From Ilyonectria destructans (taxonomy: Eukaryota; Ascomycota; Sordariomycetes; Hypocreales; Nectriaceae), in assembly GCA_020740775.1 (NCBI GenBank), contig JAHEWK010000014.1:1-64000 (forward strand): a stretch of 64,000 bases of DNA, in the 5' to 3' direction. A program made the translations under genes and the position numbers. The notes under the pieces are model-generated. The model searched no databases, was not told the DNA's origin, and saw nothing but the letters and a program-made list of their open reading frames with translations. Shown here piece by piece: positions 43,443 to 56,400 of this stretch. The first letter of the stretch is position 1. Each line of letters starts with the position of its first letter.

Positions 43443-46400
43443 AGTGGCTCTGTGGCCGTCTCTTTGTGGCTCGGTGCGCAGGAGAGGTGGTCTGGAGTCA
43501 AGTATACGAGGCGTAGGAAGGAGTTGATGTGGCCCCTCGATTGCCGTCCATGCACGGGGTTTTGCTGCAGATAGAGGACAATCCGGCGTAGAACGAGGAG
43601 TAGTTGGATGCAGGAGAAGTGCTGGGGCCAAGCGGCGAGGCGAGGAATGCTGATGGTTACCAGAAATCCCGGGGGTTGTGGCGTTGAAGATGGCACCTGG
43701 ACCGCTCCCTCTCTGGCGACTCGGGACACGGGACAGACGAGATACTTGGGGTTTTGAGGCGCTGGACCCTCCCAAAAAAACGGGGAATGGAATATGCTAG
43801 CGGGGTGGTGTTCTCAGGTAGCGGCCACCTGCCTGCGCAGCACCAGCCCCAGGGACACCCAGCAGGCGCGCAGTTAGCGGCTAGGGGTGGCGGACGGAGC
43901 CTGGAACCAGCCTATAACTTGGCCCGCACGCCCTGGAATGGAACCAGAAAGCCTCCAATAGTTTCGCCTCTTGTGCTCCGTACTCTCACGGATGGCGCAG
44001 TTTGCCGTGATGAGAGGAAGCGACTCGTCAATCAACCCCTTATCGGTTCCTTGGGAGGACGTGGTTCACCCCCGTCCCTTATTTCCAGCGGATCGATCGG
44101 GTGCAAAATACCCTTCAGCTGCTCGGTGGATACTACCTACATAGAACGAGCGAGAGTGGAGGACCTGGACCAGACTTGGGCGTCACCTCCCTGAATGTCC
44201 GATAAGCAACTGGAGGTCAGGGCCGCCAGGGACGGACGCTGTCTAAGATACGGTAACTGGTTAGATGGCGGCATAAGTATGTAATAATAACGTGCTGCAG
44301 CAACTTATGCAGAGCCTCTCCTTGCATCACTGTGGTCGCATCGACTTCCACCGAACTGCCTATGTCTTGATGCGAATATCACTGTCTGTCGACCGCCTTC
44401 TCAAACTACCTCGCTAGCTCGGTCCCTGCCCCCAAAGGAAGACGGAATCTGGCGGTGTGTGTCGGTGTGCAGGTACATGACTGCGTTCCAGCAGATGCCG
44501 AAAGTGGCCTGGAGGTTGGAACAATGCCTGTCCAAATCCCCTAGTCAGCTATGCGGATGCGATCATGACAGCCACCACAGCGCACGCACACATGCACTCA
44601 CTCACACACTCACACACACACACGTTGTGTTCAACCTCTCGCCCTCGCTCTCGCTCCTGTCACCCAACAACAGCTGGGGCAGGCCTGCCGGCAAGAAAAG
44701 ACGCAGTGACGCACCAGGACAGGCAGATGAAGGCTCTCAACTGGGGGTCTGGCACCTTCCAAGCCCTGTTTCAGAGTCCGCCCAGGCCTGCATCGGCATG
44801 GAGCCATGGTTGTTCATTTGATGCCCGCTGTCAGCCAATGACACGCCCCCGAGTCCGTGTTTCACAGAGGTGGCCGCTGGTACGACACCACCCGGACGTA
44901 AATAGTGGCGATACGTCCAAAAACACTGGCTTACGCGCACAGGGTACTCGGGTGATCTGTTTGTTGTTCTAGTCGGTCTTCTGCACAACGGTCCAAGGCA
45001 TTTGTGCTGACCCTCCTCCCTGCTCTGCCCTCCCTTGCCTCTCTCTCCCTTGTCCGGACAAGGACTGAATTAGCGGACCTCCCACAAACGTCTTGTCCAG
45101 TTTCGTGCTGTCTTATTGACCTAGTCCGCGCGGCTCTGGTTATGGCTCTCCGCCGACAAACTCCGTGACCGCACTAACGCAGGGGCGGCTTTGGCGGCGC
45201 CGCGTACCATATGCTAGGCGGATTGCAAAGTTGCCCTTGGTCCAAGAAAAGAACATCGAGCTAGATCAAAACTTGGTGGTAAATTGTGTCGATTCGTACG
45301 CAGCCGGAGGACGGCGATATCGGTGGTGGAATGATCATCTTCACAATGGATCTGCCCTGCTTTCGGATACCCACCAATGCATCCCTATTTACACTGACAA
45401 GATGGGTATGGCCCTGCATCATCTCATCTCGTAATTACTCGTTGGTATGGGGACCATGTGTGGCACATTGACTTGACTTACTATTAAAGATGTCAAGCCC
45501 GAAAACGCCACTCAATAGACCAGCGGGATGAGGGGGCCTGATTCTAATGCCAGTGTTTGATCACGGTGAGTAGAAAATCAAGTCTAGCCTACGACGAGTC
45601 TAGCGTCTGCATTGGTACGCAATTATAGGTAATTCACAAAGGCAGGCATCAAATTCCACGAGGACAACGCGAGACATCTAAGTATGCATATCCATTGTCC
45701 AAATTTGTTCCTGGATTCCTACCCTAGACCAGTTCGAACAACAGGTCGATTTGTTTGCCACTTCAATCACATTTACCAATCCTATTGCATCTAAGCCGCG
45801 ATCCGCGATCTAGTTGTATTTATTAAATGGACTTCACTTGTTTGTCGCGCTGTTGGTTGGAATCGCTGGCTTCCATTGCCACCCGTAATCAGAAGCTCCA
45901 AGTGGAGATCCAACTCGCGTTGCCCATCATATTTCGATACGTCATTGAATTTTGAGAATCATGTAGTAATCCACATCGTCGAGGACAACCATGGTTTCTT
46001 CCAAGCTACTTGGGTTGAACTAGATCCGATGCGCGGGGGGAATTGGGAGACTTTTCAACACGATGGTTGGGGAATATTTACTATACAGAGACAAAAGTAC
46101 ATCGCAGAAGAATGAACTTTGATGGGAGAACGCGAAGTTTGGCATGTGTGTCGGATGGTGGAGACTGCAAACAACGCCTCTCTGAAATATTACTGGGTTG
46201 GATCTCATCATTGATGGGATAAAAAGATCCTTGACCGAAGATGACATGCAGAGGCAAGGTGTGACAGGGAGACACATGGACATCTTTGGCTTCCATGATA
46301 AGTGGCGGTCGCGGAATCAATGCAACCAAACTTGTGGTTTGCATGCTTTTGTCATGCAGCCCGCCGGTTACACTCGCGGACAATGGCGAGTAAACAAACA

Positions 46401-47410
46401 ACCTTGGGCGAGATGCGAGAACAAACGTAGCCTCACCGAAGACGCTAGAACCTAAGGTAGGCACCTGGTGTCACAATAGACCCACGACTGCCTGGTGCGC
46501 CCGAGAAAAACCTGGAAATCAGTGACGAAATGCTCATTCGTACCTGATAATCAAGGCCAGGATACAGGGCTTGTCCGGGGAATCTGACGCTCGCTCGGAC
46601 CCGGCTGTACGTTAGTTAATCGCAGGCAGAGAGCCGATAAAAGGTGGAGGGCCAGCAGCCGAAAAGATAATCCGGTCCACCCCGACCTGGCCGTACCTCT
46701 AGGTTGTACCTTGCAGCCCAAGCCTGGCCCCAGAGGTACCTCGCCTTCACCCTGGCAGCTTCCACCTACACTGGTGCACCCATTACGCAAAGGCCCACCT
46801 GCACTTCTCAACCTGACGATTTGGCATACGCCTTTTCTCACTGAACACATTCTCTCCACATCCTCACCAACCGCTTTTCTCTTCGTCTGAGAGATACCCT
46901 CATTTCCCCGCAAGAGCTGGCTACCTGCGAGGTGGGCCAAGCTGATTTTTGTCGACCCGGTCCGATTTGACCCTTGGCAAAGCTATCCCAGAGGCCGACT
47001 GCACTCGACCTTGGACTGCTAATCCAAGCTTTATCGGTCGCTCACGACTCTCTTCCGGCGACCGCGACTGCACCTTCTCCATCACCCCGCGTCTAGACCA
47101 ACGTGCCCAGCCATAGGCACCGACGGTTTTCTCTATACCCTGGTCCTGGCTACTAGCGACACGCGTTGACGACCCGCGAGCCTCCGAAACTTCCATCTGC
47201 AACCCCGCCAGCCTGATATACCGATATTCGGCAACAGTCCAGGCATATCATCCCGGCACAAGCCCAAGACCCCTCCCGATACCAGGAGCTGTCCACGACT
47301 GGGCACTCCGCCTCCCAGAGCAAACTGCCGCTGTGGCGGGTCAGGTAACCCGGTTGTAGTGGAGGGGGAGCTTCCTTGTTTTTTGCGGCTCCGCCGCTTC
47401 CACCTTCACG
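43443..47410. other. Long divergent intergenic region, no gene supported
   Basis: About 4 kb between GYP5 (-) and TOM1 (+). It includes a CA-rich microsatellite (44578-44624) and AT-richer DNA at 45450-46450. From 46500 to 47410 the sequence is CT-rich and presumably the TOM1 promoter and leader. Frames of up to 149 codons occur but none has a family motif, splice structure or convincing composition. Confidence 0.45.
44578..44624. repeat. CA-rich microsatellite
   Basis: Imperfect CA/CACT repeats (CACACATGCACTCACTCACAC and a terminal CACACACACACAC). The plus-strand ORF across it, rich in alternating His and Thr, is an artefact of the repeat. Confidence 0.85.
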
Positions 47411-50400
47411 ATGGGGAAGATTACCAAGCCGATGCAGCAGAAGCACAAGGAGACTTTGGTAAGCCCTTGAATCTCCTAGATCACAATCCTGACGTTGCTA
47501 ACAACCTCCGCTAGTCTCCTTGGCTGAAGAGCTACGTCGAGTCGGCATCTTCAACCCCTCTACCCCTCTTACCACAGCACCTCGCCAGCTTTCCATCGCG
47601 ATGGCCGTTTGGACGAGGCGATCTTTACCACTGGATACCGCTGCTGAACCGGTTCGACAGACTCCTCGAGCACTTTTGTGCAACTTACAAACTGAACGAA
47701 GGCCCTCAACCCCGGGAGTTTGGATGCGATGTGCTCCTCAACGAGACCAAGGACTCGGTGTTTAGCGACGAGAAACAGTGGTCCATGGAGGAGCTGGTGG
47801 ACCTAGGATTTCCGGTTGATGGCGACAGACAGCTCATCGAACTGGTTCTCAGATTCACCCGCATGCTGCTTGAGCACTGCGGTAACAGAAGCATCTATGC
47901 CAGCAGCGCTCACCTTAACGATCTCCTTCACACCACTTCCTTGACCGTACTCATCGCCACCCTCGAGGTCGGTTCTGAGCTGGCCCAAAGATACCAAGCA
48001 TCCGTCAAGCGTATTGGAAACGCCTCCAGGCAGATTAGTACCGCGCTGCTCGCGAACCACTACAATATCGACCTTGACCGCGTCCAGCAACTGGCTTTGC
48101 CTTTCGTCAAAACTCCCATCATCAGTTTGTCGGATCCTGTGCCTTCCCACACTCCCGGTTCTGCCAAAGGAAAGGATAAAGCGCAGGGAAGCAATTCCAA
48201 GACAGTCACATCGATGCATGCGAATGACCTAGTCGCCCTCGCTTCATCCGAAGACAAGCGATGGAACAGCTGGGGTGACGTCAAGGTCACTTACTATCCT
48301 CAGAATGCAACCCAGGACTCCACCATTCCTCTAGACCTGGGCCGATCATCAGCACCATCCACCCCGACGCCTCTCAGGCGCAGCTCTACCATGACTTCAC
48401 ACCAACATCAGACTCCCAAATCGCGGAACCACTTTGGAGAGGATTCGTCTCCTCTTGGCCCTCGCACACCTGCTGTTGCCGACGAATCTGCAGCCCCGGG
48501 ACCGAAGACGTTTGAGCTATCTCAGTCAGTGGTTGCCTCCACGCCAGTGTATGGCCTGGTTTCCAGATGCCCCGCGGATCTACCACCCTCATCCAAATAC
48601 GAGGCTTTTCATCGACTCAGGGCTGCCAAGGTTCTCATGGGCTCGCGAGAGGAGCGACAACAACTACTAGCTGTCCGCTTATTGGCAATCACCAATCTGG
48701 CCTACATCCACACCGAGTCGAACTTCATTGAAAAAGTTCTTCGTCAGGATGTAGACGAGACCCGCAGATTCCAGCTGGTGTATCAACTCGCAGAACTGAT
48801 CCACCCCTCAGCTGATGGCAAGGTTGACGTTCCCATGTGGCTGCAAGCAGTTGCCTTAGCTTTACTGGAGGCAATCTCCAACTTTCATGCCAGATGCCAG
48901 GATGTTTTATCTGCTCTCAACGCAAATGTCAACCACGGAATCTTGCTCTACGTCATTCGCAAAGCAGTTGCTGGTATGAAGGAGGACAATGAGAGCGACA
49001 AGGGTGACCAAGTCACTGAGACTGATGAATGGCGGAATAACTTGTTCTCACTCACCCTCCACTTATCGATGGCTACTCGCGTCGGCAGCGAGATGGTTTC
49101 CGCGGGACTCATGGAGATTCTTGTCGAGATCCTCAACATTCGCTCAGCTGTCGCACAACGGAACCATTCCATGGTTCTTGCTTTCCTAGACGGTCTCATC
49201 TGGACCTATCAGAATGCATTTACTGCCTTTTTCAATGCTAAGGGTTTGGAGGCTGTAGCTCAGTTGGTTGTGGACACCGTCAACGAGGCCCAAACCCTCC
49301 AGAAATCAGGCCAGGGGATAACGCAAGTGCAGCAATCTGGTGCAGTCGATTATGAGATACCATACTACCAACAGCAGACGCTGAAGTGGCTTCTCAAGTT
49401 TGTCCATCACATCATGTCCAACTCCTATAGCTACGGCGGCAATACAGACCGCCTCCTTCGCAATCTGGCTGATAAGTCCGATCTGCTGGGAAGCTTGCGG
49501 GATATCATTGAGGACAAGAAGAGCTTTGGCTCTGTCGTCTGGACGAACTCCGTCACCATTCTCAGTGATTTCATCAACAACGACCCTACTAGCTTCGCTG
49601 CCATTTCCGAATCTGGCATGATTCGGACTTATCTGGAGGCCATCACTGGTCGCCCTCTTCCTAAAGAGGTCGTCGAGGAGCAGAAAGCGACCAACCGAGA
49701 TGGTGATGATCCCGACTCCCCGGATAGCACCACAGCCTCAGTTCTCGACCAGGACACGCGCCCACACCCCCCGACCGAGCAGTCTCTCCAACAGAGATCT
49801 CGAGAGTCCTTGGCCTCTGGAATTCTCCCTTCAACTGACGCCATTACTGTGGTGCCTCAAGTACTGAACTCAATTTCCCTGAACAGTGTGGGAATGAGGA
49901 TGGTCGTTGCCTCGAGAGCTTTCGATAGCTTCCTGGAGATTTTCGAGAGCCCTACCCATGTTCGCTGCATGGAGGTGGATGCCGAGCTAGCCAACAACGT
50001 CGGAGCTAGCTTCGATGAGCTTGCTCGCCACCATCCATCCTTGCGAATGTCCATCTCCAACGCCGTGATCGACCTGGTTGCCCGAGTCCGCTTCCTTGGT
50101 ATCGAAAAGGCAAGAACTGTAGGCTGGGGTGCCAGGCTGCTGCTCGTCGACTCAGATGGGAAGACAATGTCTGTTGATGAGAATGCCGTTGTTACCCCCG
50201 TCAGCAAGCCATCCGACAAGAGTAAGGAGTCTACTGTCCCTGGAGATACAGACGTCGACATGTCCGATGCTCTGGCTTCTGCGCCAACTGAGAGCCAGGA
50301 CGACAACCGAGCAGATTCACCCAAGCACTCGATAGTTCCATACATTTTCGCTCTGGGAAGTTTCCTCAGTTCTTACGTCTCGAACTCGACCTTGAAGGGA

Positions 50401-53400
50401 AACTTTGTGCAGTTCGGAGGCCTCGATCTGTTGCTTGATATTTGTGAATCCCCCAGCCTTCCGACTGGGTTTGGTGACTCGCATGCCTCGAGAATCATCA
50501 GCCAGGTAGTTTCGCAGCTTATCGAACACTCACCAATCCGCGGATTGCCCTCTCTCCTTCAACGTGCTCAGTCGGCCATCGACACACTGCACCCTTTGGC
50601 AACGAAAACGGATGCCGTGCCACCCTACTTTGCGCCTATTCTAGCTGCAGACCCGAGCCTGATCTCTAACGATCAAGATCTCTCTGAAGTCACTAGGAAT
50701 GGCACAAAGATCATCAAGGCCCTTCTGAATGCCCAGACATTTATCAAGATCATCTCCGACTGCTTCCCTACTTCCAGGTCAAACTCTCTGCAGTTTTATC
50801 CGATCAACGTCTACGACTACTACCTACGACTGGTCAAGTCGATCGGCCCGTTGCTGCGTGGCGTCCTTGCAGAAGAGGCCGGAGAACTGACTGTCGTTCC
50901 TCAACATTGGTCATTTAGGCGCCATGCTCCATTGGGCGAAGGGACTACAAGCAGCAGCAACCCCGAGCCGGAGGCTGATGACAGTGCTTCACTACCCGAT
51001 ATGCTCAACAACTCCGGGAATTGGCAGACCAAGAGTGGAGCAGATGAACCGGGACCTAGCCGCCCGACGGAAGAAGAACAGGCTAGCCCTCGGTTCCAGA
51101 ACTATGAGACGCTTCGAGTTCTCCTCCACCCAATGATTCCAACCACGTTCCCTCTGTTCCAGACACTGGGAAAGGCATTACTGCCTCGCCGCGAGCGAGA
51201 TCCCCGAGACCATTATCCTAGGCCTCGCCACTTGGAAATCGCTCGGGCTCTTGCCGACACCGTTTTGAGCCAACTTGGGCCATCTGTGGCAAGCCCCGAG
51301 CCAACTTCCAAAGACATACATTTCTGGATCATCATGCTCCATACCATCACAGAGATGCTGATTGATCATCCGGCTGCCCGCTCGAGTGACCGCTCGAATG
51401 TCCAGATTATCATGCCTGTGCTCCTTGCGTTCAAGGAGGAGGGTGGTATGGATGTTCTGAATTCGATGCTCAAGGTCTTCTCTCAGGCAGTTACCCAGAG
51501 TTCAGACACCACCTCTGAGGAGTCTTCCAAGTCCAAGGTGGCTGCATTCGGCCTCAAAAAGATCCTGGATTTGTATCTGACCCTCGTCAATGGCAAATAT
51601 CTCTCCGACACCAGCAACCACTTTACCTTGCAACCTCGTACTGCAGACAGGTCGCAGACACCTCAACTTTACCAACAATTAGTTGTTGAGTTTCGAGCGG
51701 CGGTCCTACCTGAAATCACTCAGTTGTGGGATTCTAATTTTGTGGAAAAGGTCCCCCATCAGACTGTGATTCGATTACTCGACATTCTGAAAGTAATTGC
51801 CGCGGGCGACCATGAAACTCAATCATCTCCTAGAGATAAAAAGCCCTTCCAGCTCTTCAAATACACCGACGTGCGCTTCGACTGGCGCGCCCATCGGGGT
51901 GTTGTCGAGGATCTCCTAAGCAAGGAGTTTGAAGCAGATTTGGTCCACGAAGCCGTATACCGAGCTAATGGAAACCTCGCAGTCGCTAGAGACTATTGCA
52001 TGTCCCATAAGGCTGGGGTTGCTGGTCCCCGGAACCCTATTCCATCGGAAGATTCTGATACGTCTGCCTTGAACGAGACTGGCAATGCCGCGAACGATGC
52101 GGAAAACTCAAACCGACCAAGCACGGCTGAGGCAGATCGAATGTCTCTGGATGGGCCCCCGGAACTCGCGCCACCTGATCTTGCAGACAGGTTTCTGGGA
52201 GACGCCCTGGGTGAGATCATCGATCGTTCATCTCAGGCTACTGACGAGACTCGCGAGACTCCTGGCACAACCGGAGAGTCTCAGCCTATCGACGCTTCTG
52301 TTGCGAACACCTCGGAACCAACTTCTGAACAGACCCCAGACAACCACCTCGTGGCTAAGAAGGAAGATGTCGACAAGTACCGTGACCAACTACGGGAGAA
52401 CATGATTGACAGGTGTTTGGACGTTATTCGGGCACACCCGGAATCTGCCATTGAGATTTCTGAGCTCATCCAGGTCATGATCCTCAGACAACAGAACAGT
52501 GATGCCCATGAGGAGGTTGGGTCGACTCTGACATTTGCGCTTTCCTCGCTGGCACTGGACGAGGAGGAGAAGAAGCGGAACGGCAAGTGTATTGCTGCAT
52601 ACGCTCACCTTCTCGCGCTGCTCCTCCAGGATGAGAGCTTTTTCGAAAACAACATGGAAACGCTGAGGGAGAGAATTGACGAGTATGTTGGTTTCCTGAA
52701 GACATCACCGACTACGCCCGCCGAAGAGATGCCCCCCTGGATTCCATACATTTTCCTTGTTGTCGAGACTCTTCTTTGCCATGATGAGCGACCCGTTGCT
52801 GCAGAATGGACGGCACCCAAGTCCTTGGATGAGCCTGTCGAGGCGCCTGTAGTCGAGATGCGCACACCCTTGGTCGATGACGCGCGACGTACTGACATTC
52901 TTGATTCCCTTCTGGAATTGCTCCCGCGAGTAGGAAAGGAAGAGACACTGGCCGTCTCAGCGCTGAGAGTGTTGGTGATTTTGACACGAAACCGGCGGTT
53001 GGCCAAGTTGGTTGGCGACAAAAAGAACCTGCAACGATTGTTTCTTATGGCAAAACAACTTTCTGGTTCAGGTTCAGAGCGCTTTAAGCACACCAAGCTC
53101 TTGGCACACATCATGACTATCCTCCGCCACATTGTGGAGGACGAGGAAACCATCAAGCAAATTATGCGTGCCGAGATCAAGGCTAGCTTCCCAGGCCTCC
53201 AGCGCAACCAGCGCGGTCATTCCGATGTCTCCAACTATCTACGAGCGATGGCGTCGGTCGCTCTTCGAGCCCCTGACTTGTTTGTGGATGTCACCAATGA
53301 AATGCTTAGATTCGCAAGATGGTCCTCCCAATCAAGCGGCGACGGCTCTCGCTCTCAGCCTTTGGTTTTGAAGGAGCAGAGCAGCGATCAGGACACCGAA

Positions 53401-56400
53401 AAAGTTGATGAGTCAGGACAAGACGCCCATGACACTTCTGCCGAAGACATTAAGCCATCAACCGAGCCCGTGGACAAGGAAATGACCGACGCGCCCAAGC
53501 CACACCACGAGAGTAAGCGACCTGTGGTTGAGAACCCAGACGGTGTCATACACTTTCTTCTTTGCGAACTGGTCAACTATCGCGAAGTCGACGATAAGGA
53601 AGTGCCAGTGGTGGATAAGGACTCGAAGACAGAGACGGCGTCAACTTCCGAGAACCAGCCTTCAGCTTCGAAAGATAGCACCGGGGTGGACTCGAAGGAC
53701 AAGAAACCCTCAAAGCCTGTCTTCAAAGCCGATGAACACCCCATATTTGTCTATCGGTGCTTCCTGCTGAACTGCTTGGCTGAGCTCCTCCAGAGCTACA
53801 ACAGAACGAAGATGGAGTTTATCAACTTCAAGCGTAGTGCTCCCCTGACAACAAGCACCCCGATCAAGCCTCGATCTAGTGTTTTGAACTACTTGATTTA
53901 CGACTTGCTATGCCAGGGCAACCTCAGTGGAACAGTCGATGGAATTGCGTCAAAGAAGAAGGCTGCAACATCTGCTCAAGCGCAAAAGGTTTTGGTTGCT
54001 TTAGTTGCAAAGACCAGCGAGAAAGCCCTTGACCGCGGAAAAGACAAGTTTGCATACGATGATGAACCAGACCTACTGTTTGTACGCAAATTTGTCCTCG
54101 ACACAATGCTCAAGGCCTACGAGAGGGCACCGATCTCAGACGAGCCACTTGAGATTCGATACTCTCGGATGCAATGTCTCGCCGAGTTAATGAACTACAT
54201 GGTCGGCGAGAGAGACAAGGACCAGAACTCCAACGGCAGAAGCTCCGATGGAATCCAAGCCCGATCGCACGCACAATTGCGCAGATTGATGTACGAGAAA
54301 GGTTATCTCGACAAACTAACGACCTCGATTGCAGAGATCAACCTCAACTACCCCGGAGTGAAGCGCGCTATTAAGTACATTCTGCGTGTCCTCCGGGTTC
54401 TGACCGAGACCGCCAAAGAGCTGAGCCACTCGAACATCTTGCCCTCAGACGGCCTCTCTGACAACGGGGATGATGATATTGCCTCTACGTCCTCCCTGTC
54501 TGACCTGGATGACGATCGGGAAGAAACCCCTGACTTGTACCGGAACTCCGCCCTCGGCATGCTCGAACCACGAGGCGAAGATGATGATTCTGACGAGGAT
54601 GAGGATGATGACGACGAAGACATGTATGGAGATGAATACGACGACGACGAGATGGATTATGGAGAAGACGACATGTCAGAGGACGCCGAAGATAACATCA
54701 GCGACGAAGACGAGGAACTTAGCCAAATGGGAGAGATCGAGGGCCTCCATGGCGATCCTGGCGTCGTTGATGTCATCATGGACGATGACGATGATGAAGA
54801 AGACAGCGAGGACGAAGATGATGACGACGAGGTCGACTCCGAGGACATGGAGGATGTGGAAGACCAGGTTGAGATAATTGACGAAGATGGCAACCCGATC
54901 GATGATGATGGGAATTCGGGCTGGGAAAGTGCAAGCCACGACGGAAATGACGAGGAGGTCGATGAAGATGACCTTGACTACGACGCAGACGTCCACCAGC
55001 AACATATTGAGATCGGCCCCGGTGATCTCATTGGTGGTATGGCTCGGGCTATCATGGGAGGTGAGGGTTACGACCCAGATTTGATGGATGGGTTGGATGA
55101 CCACTATCTGGACGAAGGGCATGATGAGGATGGTAAGTTTTGGCTCTGCATGTGATACATTGAGGGATAAGTCCTAACAGTGACCAGATGACGAGGATGA
55201 TGAGGATGACATTGAGGATGAAGAATACGTCTACGACGACGATTACCCTCGTAAGAGCATGTTTCGCCCAGATTCGGAAAAGCTTGCTAACCTCGCAATA
55301 GTTGACGAGCAGCCCCCACCAATGCCAGCACTTGGATGGGACGGACTCAACCCTGAGGGTGATGAGCACCGTCGCCAATTGTTCATGCTGGAGAACCAAA
55401 ACAGGAGACGGCTGCTTACTAGAGTTGACAACCGTAGTCCTTTCCCACCAGGTTTCATGGTCGGGACTAACCGAGACACCATCGGCGGTGAGTCTTGTTC
55501 GCTACGCACGTGTTTGCTCTTGCTGATCCTTCTTTTCCAGACTTCCGCAGCTACTTCTCCCGCACACACCGTACTGGTGGACCGCAGTCCAACTCGGACG
55601 ATGGCGCGAACCCGCTTCTTCGACGCACCGATCAAGGTCGTGACGGCTCTCAACGTATTAGTGCCAATCCTCCGATTGGATTGAGGATACCTGATGGTCT
55701 ATTTGGTTCAAGCACAGGTGGCCGACATGTCATCGACGGGCCTATGGGGTTCCTCGGAGAGCTAATGGAGTTTCTTCCGATTATGGGTCGAAATGGTCAG
55801 CAAGCCTTCCACTTGCAGATCACTGGTCCTGGAGGCAGTCGTGATGCCAGAGAGTTCGGCACTATTCGAGGAACCAGGAATGATCAAAGACGAGACGGCC
55901 CAGCACAAGAGCCCCAGCACGCAGTTTCATTCTCCATCGAGTCTACCTTGGATCGTTACCAAGAGGAAGCCCGAATGATCTTCGGCCCCAGCCATGTTGC
56001 TGAGGCCTCTAAGCTCAATAACGCTATCATGGCCAAGCTCACCCCAGCCGCCATTGAGCTCGAAAAGAAGGTCAAGGTAGAGGAGGCCGAAACTCAGAAG
56101 CGTCTCGAGGAAGAGAGGAAGAAAATCGAGGAAGAGAGGCGATTGGCCCGAGAGGCTAAAGAGGCCGAAGAAAAGGCTCAGAGAGAGAAGAAGGAAGCCG
56201 AAGAGCGCGAGGTTGCGGAGAGAGTTGCTTCCGAGGCTGCCGCCAACAACGCCCAAATTGAATCCGCTGTGGTACAAGAGGACAGCACCGCCATGGAAGG
56301 TGTTGAACCAACCGAACCAGCTCGGCCAGAACGTTCAGAAGCCGAGACAGTACTGACATCTGACGAACCCCGGGTCATGACCACAATCAGAGGCGAGGAA

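Noticed and set aside
43500..43775. In-frame extension upstream of the GYP5 start
   Set aside because: Open without frame-specific motifs; its composition is that of a leader and the ATG at 43442 gives a typical acidic N-terminus.
54676..55122. 148-codon antisense frame rich in Val and Ile
   Set aside because: Complement of the GAT/GAC/GAG acidic tract of TOM1.
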